Below, in pieces: positions 4,340 through 7,427 of a DNA stretch of 7,427 nt. Source of the stretch: Myxococcales bacterium (GTDB taxonomy: Bacteria > Myxococcota_A > Polyangia > Polyangiales > Houyiibacteriaceae); NCBI GenBank assembly GCA_030622585.1, contig JAUXFZ010000115.1, positions 1-7,427 on the forward strand. The letters are read 5' to 3'. Made by a program: the position numbers and the translations under genes. Positions within the stretch are counted from its first letter, which is position 1, and each line of letters starts with the position of its first letter. Below the pieces are notes generated by a model. That model had not been told where the DNA came from and made no database searches. It saw only the letters and a program-made list of their open reading frames with translations.

Positions 4340-7291
4340 TCAGGCCTTGCGGTAGACCTGTGTTCGCTCGTCGTAGGTGAAGAGCTCGGCGGCAGCGGCG
4401 AGAGATTCCCCTTCCAAGGCGCCCTTGTCGGGGCGAAAGCCGTCGGTCATGGGAATTCGTTCGACCCGCTTGAGCCAGGCCGGGCGCTCGCTCGGGTCCA
4501 GTCCCGCGGCAAACTCGTTCCATGCCTGCAAATTCAGACCTTGGTTGCCGTGTGTGACCACGACCGCGACGGGACGATCGACACCGTCGTGATCGACCCC
4601 GAAGACGACGGCGTGCCGCAGAGGCGCAAAGCCATAGAGAGCGTCCTCGATCGTTCGAGTCGCGACGATACCCGCCGCCGTCCGTAGCATTCGACTCGCC
4701 CGGTCGACGAACCAAAAGTCCCCGTCGGCGTCGCGCCGCAGGACATCCCACGTGATGAACCAGGTGTCGTTGGCCTCGAATACCCCCTGCAGGAGCCGCC
4801 GCCCCGCCTCGTCGCCCCCCGTGAAGCTCGCAAGCGGATGGTCGGTATCGAGTCGGGCGAGCAATACGCCCGGCTCCTCGACCGGACAGCGCATGAGCAG
4901 GCCATGCTCATCGCGGCTGAACTCCTCGGACTCGAAATCGTATTGGACGAGTGCCACCTCGGCGCTGCCGGGCAGTGGGCGGCCAAGCGCACCCACCTTC
5001 TCGCCGGACGCGTTGGCCAGCACGGCATTTCCTTCGGTGGCGGCGTAAAACTCCAGAATACCGACGGGGCCAAACCGGTCGGCGATGCGCTGCCAAACGT
5101 CGCGCCGGAGCCCACTCCCGGCGAAAAGGCGGATCGAATTCTCGTTGTCGGCGGCGGACGGCTCCGCGCGGAGAAGCTCGCGCAGCATCTCGCCCGCATA
5201 GAAGACCACCGTCACGCCGTAGCGGCGAATGTCTCCCCAGAAACCGTCGGGGTCGAACCGTGTCGCGAGCGCCAGGCGGGAGCCCCCGACCAGTCCTCCT
5301 CCGACGGCCACCAACATGCCGGCCGGGTGATGAAGGGGCAGGCAACAGTACACGGTGTCGGCTGGAGACAACGTGCATGCCGCCGCGGCGCCGTAAGCCG
5401 AGAACGCCCAGCGCTGGTTGGTGATCTTGGCCGCGCGCGGTTTCTTGCCCCGTCCCGCCGTAAGCATGATGAGCGCCAAGTCGCGCGCACAGCCCGGATT
5501 GGGCTCGTACCAGCCGGGGAGCTCCACCGTGTCCGGATCGATGAGCTCCATGTCCGTGACGCCCCGGGGGAGCGCTCGTTCTTCGTTTGCCGCACCGAGC
5601 ACGAGCACCTCGTCGAGCAGCTCTTTGCCCAACGCCGCGCTCTGCGGGTCTGCGATGAGAAAGCGCGGAGCGGATCCGTGAATGGCCTCCCGGAGCGTGG
5701 CTACGTCACGGCCCGGGCTCAGCAAGATCGGGACCGCGCCCAGACGGCTCAAAGCGGCCGTCACGGAGAGATAACTTGGCCGCGGCCCCATCAGCACGGC
5801 AATCGGCTCCCCCCGCCGAACGCCGCAACGGATCAAGCCGCGTACGATGTTATCGACTCGACGGTCCGCCTGCGCGTACGAGAACGCGCGGCCTTCCCAT
5901 AGAAAGAACGTGCCCTCCGGGTTGGAAGCGGCTTGCTCGGAGAGGGAGAGCCCCATGCTCACCCGCGTGTCCGGGCCCATCTGTTGCAGAACGCTCAGGC
6001 GCGGAACCTGCCAACGAAGGTTGTCGATCTGCTCTCCGAGGTCGGTGGCCGACCGTCCGAGTCGCTGCCACAAAGCGCCGACCGTGCCGAGGGCGGTTCG
6101 ATAGAAAAGCTCGAGATCGAAATCGACCTGGTCGAAGCTCGCTTCCTCTGGTTCTTCGAGCGGGGGCGGGGCCTGGAGCACCGAGGGCTCGGGTCCGGCG
6201 CCTTCGCGCCAGCGCACCCAACCCGCGACTGTCGGCCAGGTGAACGACATCGCCTGGCTGCCCACGACCAAGCCGAAATGCCCTGCCCGCATCGACACCT
6301 CGAACAGCTCCGCGTTGGGGGCCGCCCCACGAATCGCCCGGACCGCTGATTCGTTGGCGATCGTGTCGCGCTCGCCGACGAAGAACATCACAGGACAGGT
6401 AATGTCCGCCAGCGTGACCGTTCGGCCGTTGACGACGAAGCCGCCCGAGACCAGCCGGTTGTGAACGACGAACTCGTCGATGAATTTCTTGAGCGCGGGA
6501 CCGGGCCAGGCGACGAAACCTTCGCCACCCAGGAACCGCCGGCGCGCCTCGCGTTTCTCGAGCGCCTGCCGGTCGTGCAGCTTTCGGACGAAATCCACGA
6601 GTTGGCCGACCTCTTTGTTGGCGGCGAGAAGCTTGAAGCCAGTGCTCGTCAGAAAGCCCGGCAAGCCTTCGAGCTTGTCTATCGGCTTGTCGAGCGCGCC
6701 TTGGGCCAATTCGAACATGCGGCCGGCGATCGTGTCGTCGATGTTCGGTAGGTTCTTGTGAATGTCGACCGGACTTCCGAACGTCACGAGCGAAGCGATC
6801 CCCTCGGACGCCCGGTACGCGGCCAACTGGTAGGCGAACATCCCTCCCTGTGAGTAACCGACCAGGTGCACATCATGGCCCGTCGTGTCGCGCAGCCAGT
6901 CGATGGAGTCGTTCACCGCGGTGACGTGATCGTCGAGGGTGCGTTTCATGCCTCCCTCCTCTTGCTCGGGAGAGCCGAAGTCGATAACCCAAACGTCGAG
7001 CCCCAATCGCGTCAAGGCGGCGACGCCGCTGATGTCGGGCGCCACATCGTAGATATCGGCCGTGACCATCAAGGGCGGAATCAACAGCAGCGGCGCTTCG
7101 ACGGCCGGGTGATGGCCGTCCCCTCCGTAGCGTCGCAGCCGCGCGATGCCCAACTCATGGACGACCTTGTACGGCGCGTGCTGTGGATCGGTGAAATGGC
7201 CGAGCCTCGCGAGCTCGAGAGCGTTCTCGGCGGCCATGGCGATGCGGCGAAAAGGCGCACGCCAGCTTGGTTTTCGGCCCGTCCGTGCCAT
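4340..7291 (-). CDS. Fused alpha/beta hydrolase (PhaC-like, Ser nucleophile) and FATP-like acyl-CoA synthetase
   Basis: From the ATG at 7291 the protein has 983 residues; GTG 7324 (994) or ATG 7237 are alternatives, and none has a good ribosome binding site. Residues about 30-350 form an alpha/beta hydrolase: GYSQGG (145-150, nucleophile S147), GERD (D309) and AGHF (H338). The layout resembles PHA synthase, but with Ser where that enzyme has Cys. A linker of about 90 residues leads to an AMP-forming acyl-CoA synthetase domain (about 444-964) with EFYAATEGN (747-755), close to fatty-acid transport protein/very-long-chain synthetases, D849, DR (863-864) and a possible catalytic K956. The phosphate-binding loop (LTAGRGKKPR, 610-619) and the hinge region are degenerate. 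The enzyme may release and re-activate acyl chains in the cytoplasm, which is inference. Similar near-1,000-residue synthetases are known from actinobacteria. It is probably the first gene of the minus-strand group. Confidence 0.9.
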   Translation of the reverse strand: MARTGRKPSWRAPFRRIAMAAENALELARLGHFTDPQHAPYKVVHELGIARLRRYGGDGHHPAVEAPLLLIPPLMVTADIYDVAPDISGVAALTRLGLDVWVIDFGSPEQEEGGMKRTLDDHVTAVNDSIDWLRDTTGHDVHLVGYSQGGMFAYQLAAYRASEGIASLVTFGSPVDIHKNLPNIDDTIAGRMFELAQGALDKPIDKLEGLPGFLTSTGFKLLAANKEVGQLVDFVRKLHDRQALEKREARRRFLGGEGFVAWPGPALKKFIDEFVVHNRLVSGGFVVNGRTVTLADITCPVMFFVGERDTIANESAVRAIRGAAPNAELFEVSMRAGHFGLVVGSQAMSFTWPTVAGWVRWREGAGPEPSVLQAPPPLEEPEEASFDQVDFDLELFYRTALGTVGALWQRLGRSATDLGEQIDNLRWQVPRLSVLQQMGPDTRVSMGLSLSEQAASNPEGTFFLWEGRAFSYAQADRRVDNIVRGLIRCGVRRGEPIAVLMGPRPSYLSVTAALSRLGAVPILLSPGRDVATLREAIHGSAPRFLIADPQSAALGKELLDEVLVLGAANEERALPRGVTDMELIDPDTVELPGWYEPNPGCARDLALIMLTAGRGKKPRAAKITNQRWAFSAYGAAAACTLSPADTVYCCLPLHHPAGMLVAVGGGLVGGSRLALATRFDPDGFWGDIRRYGVTVVFYAGEMLRELLRAEPSAADNENSIRLFAGSGLRRDVWQRIADRFGPVGILEFYAATEGNAVLANASGEKVGALGRPLPGSAEVALVQYDFESEEFSRDEHGLLMRCPVEEPGVLLARLDTDHPLASFTGGDEAGRRLLQGVFEANDTWFITWDVLRRDADGDFWFVDRASRMLRTAAGIVATRTIEDALYGFAPLRHAVVFGVDHDGVDRPVAVVVTHGNQGLNLQAWNEFAAGLDPSERPAWLKRVERIPMTDGFRPDKGALEGESLAAAAELFTYDERTQVYRKA

Positions 7292-7301
7292 CGTTCGGAT
7301 C

Positions 7302-7427
7302 GTGACACTAGCACCCCCGTTCACCGTGGACGAGCGCGTCGTGCTTCGGCGTATCGAGGACCTCCTCGTGCGACATCCCTACATGCGCGCCGACCTTGGC
7401 GGATCGGGACCGATCGCACGGGCTCTC
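7302..7427 (+). CDS. N-terminal start of an unrecognised protein (partial)
   Basis: A GTG at 7302 opens a frame of 42 codons that reaches the window end without a stop. It contains FTVDERVVLRRIEDLLVRHP, a probable helix, and most third codon positions are G or C. No family is recognised. The start is uncertain: GTG 7326 and ATG 7383 are in the same frame, and only a weak GGA (7297-7299) precedes 7302. It is divergent from the fusion gene, whose likely ATG is 11 bases away on the other strand, so any promoters must overlap coding sequence. Confidence 0.5.
   Translation, partial: MTLAPPFTVDERVVLRRIEDLLVRHPYMRADLGGSGPIARAL

Noticed and set aside
4838..5902. Long plus-strand open frame (354 codons) opposite the fusion gene
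   Set aside because: The minus strand here encodes recognisable acyl-CoA synthetase motifs; the opposite frame is open because of G/C-rich codon bias and shows no domain-like pattern.
7302..7427. Resemblance between the right-edge protein start and the N-terminus of the 228-residue protein (TVD...L..HP)
   Set aside because: The match is limited to a few residues of an amphipathic helix and is expected by chance; no claim of duplication is justified.

Overview
The window is GC-rich DNA, most likely from a myxobacterium or close relative (Myxococcota). The pointers are a eukaryote-type Ser/Thr kinase with extra domains, a cysteine-rich lipoprotein with long Gly-Gly-X and Asp-Ala-Gly tracts, and strong G/C bias at third codon positions. 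This assignment is inferred from gene style. No rRNA, tRNA, CRISPR array, insertion sequence or phage gene was seen.

Layout, left to right. Plus strand: the last 44 codons of an SLC13/DASS-type anion:sodium symporter (1-137); a 72-base gap holding two inverted repeats (138-209); a membrane-anchored Ser/Thr protein kinase (210-1934); and 187 further codons of coiled coil in the same frame (1935-2498), separated from the kinase only by one TAA. Minus strand, convergent with the kinase and read right to left: a hydrolase/acyl-CoA-synthetase fusion of nearly 1,000 residues (7291-4340), a secreted cysteine-rich lipoprotein (4263-3445), an unrecognised 228-residue protein (3385-2699) and a 58-residue CxxC/CxxC zinc-ribbon-like protein (2693-2517). 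The gaps between these four genes are 76, 59 and 5 bases, so all may be co-transcribed. Only the last pair is clearly coupled. At the right edge a plus-strand gene begins head-to-head with the fusion gene and runs out of the window.

How the genes may work together. The kinase has a sigma-region-4-like N-terminal segment, a non-RD catalytic core, one membrane helix and a presumed extracytoplasmic coiled coil, so it looks like a signalling receptor whose sensor part is now behind a stop codon. The fusion enzyme joins a Ser-His-Asp hydrolase to a FATP-like acyl-adenylating domain with eroded nucleotide-binding loops, suggesting lipid acyl turnover. Nothing in the sequence directly links the kinase to the minus-strand group.

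The points most worth a second look are the TAA inside the kinase/coiled-coil frame, the sigma-like segment in front of the kinase, the eroded adenylation motifs of the fusion enzyme, and the dyads in front of the kinase start. No wholly new multi-gene system could be demonstrated from sequence alone.
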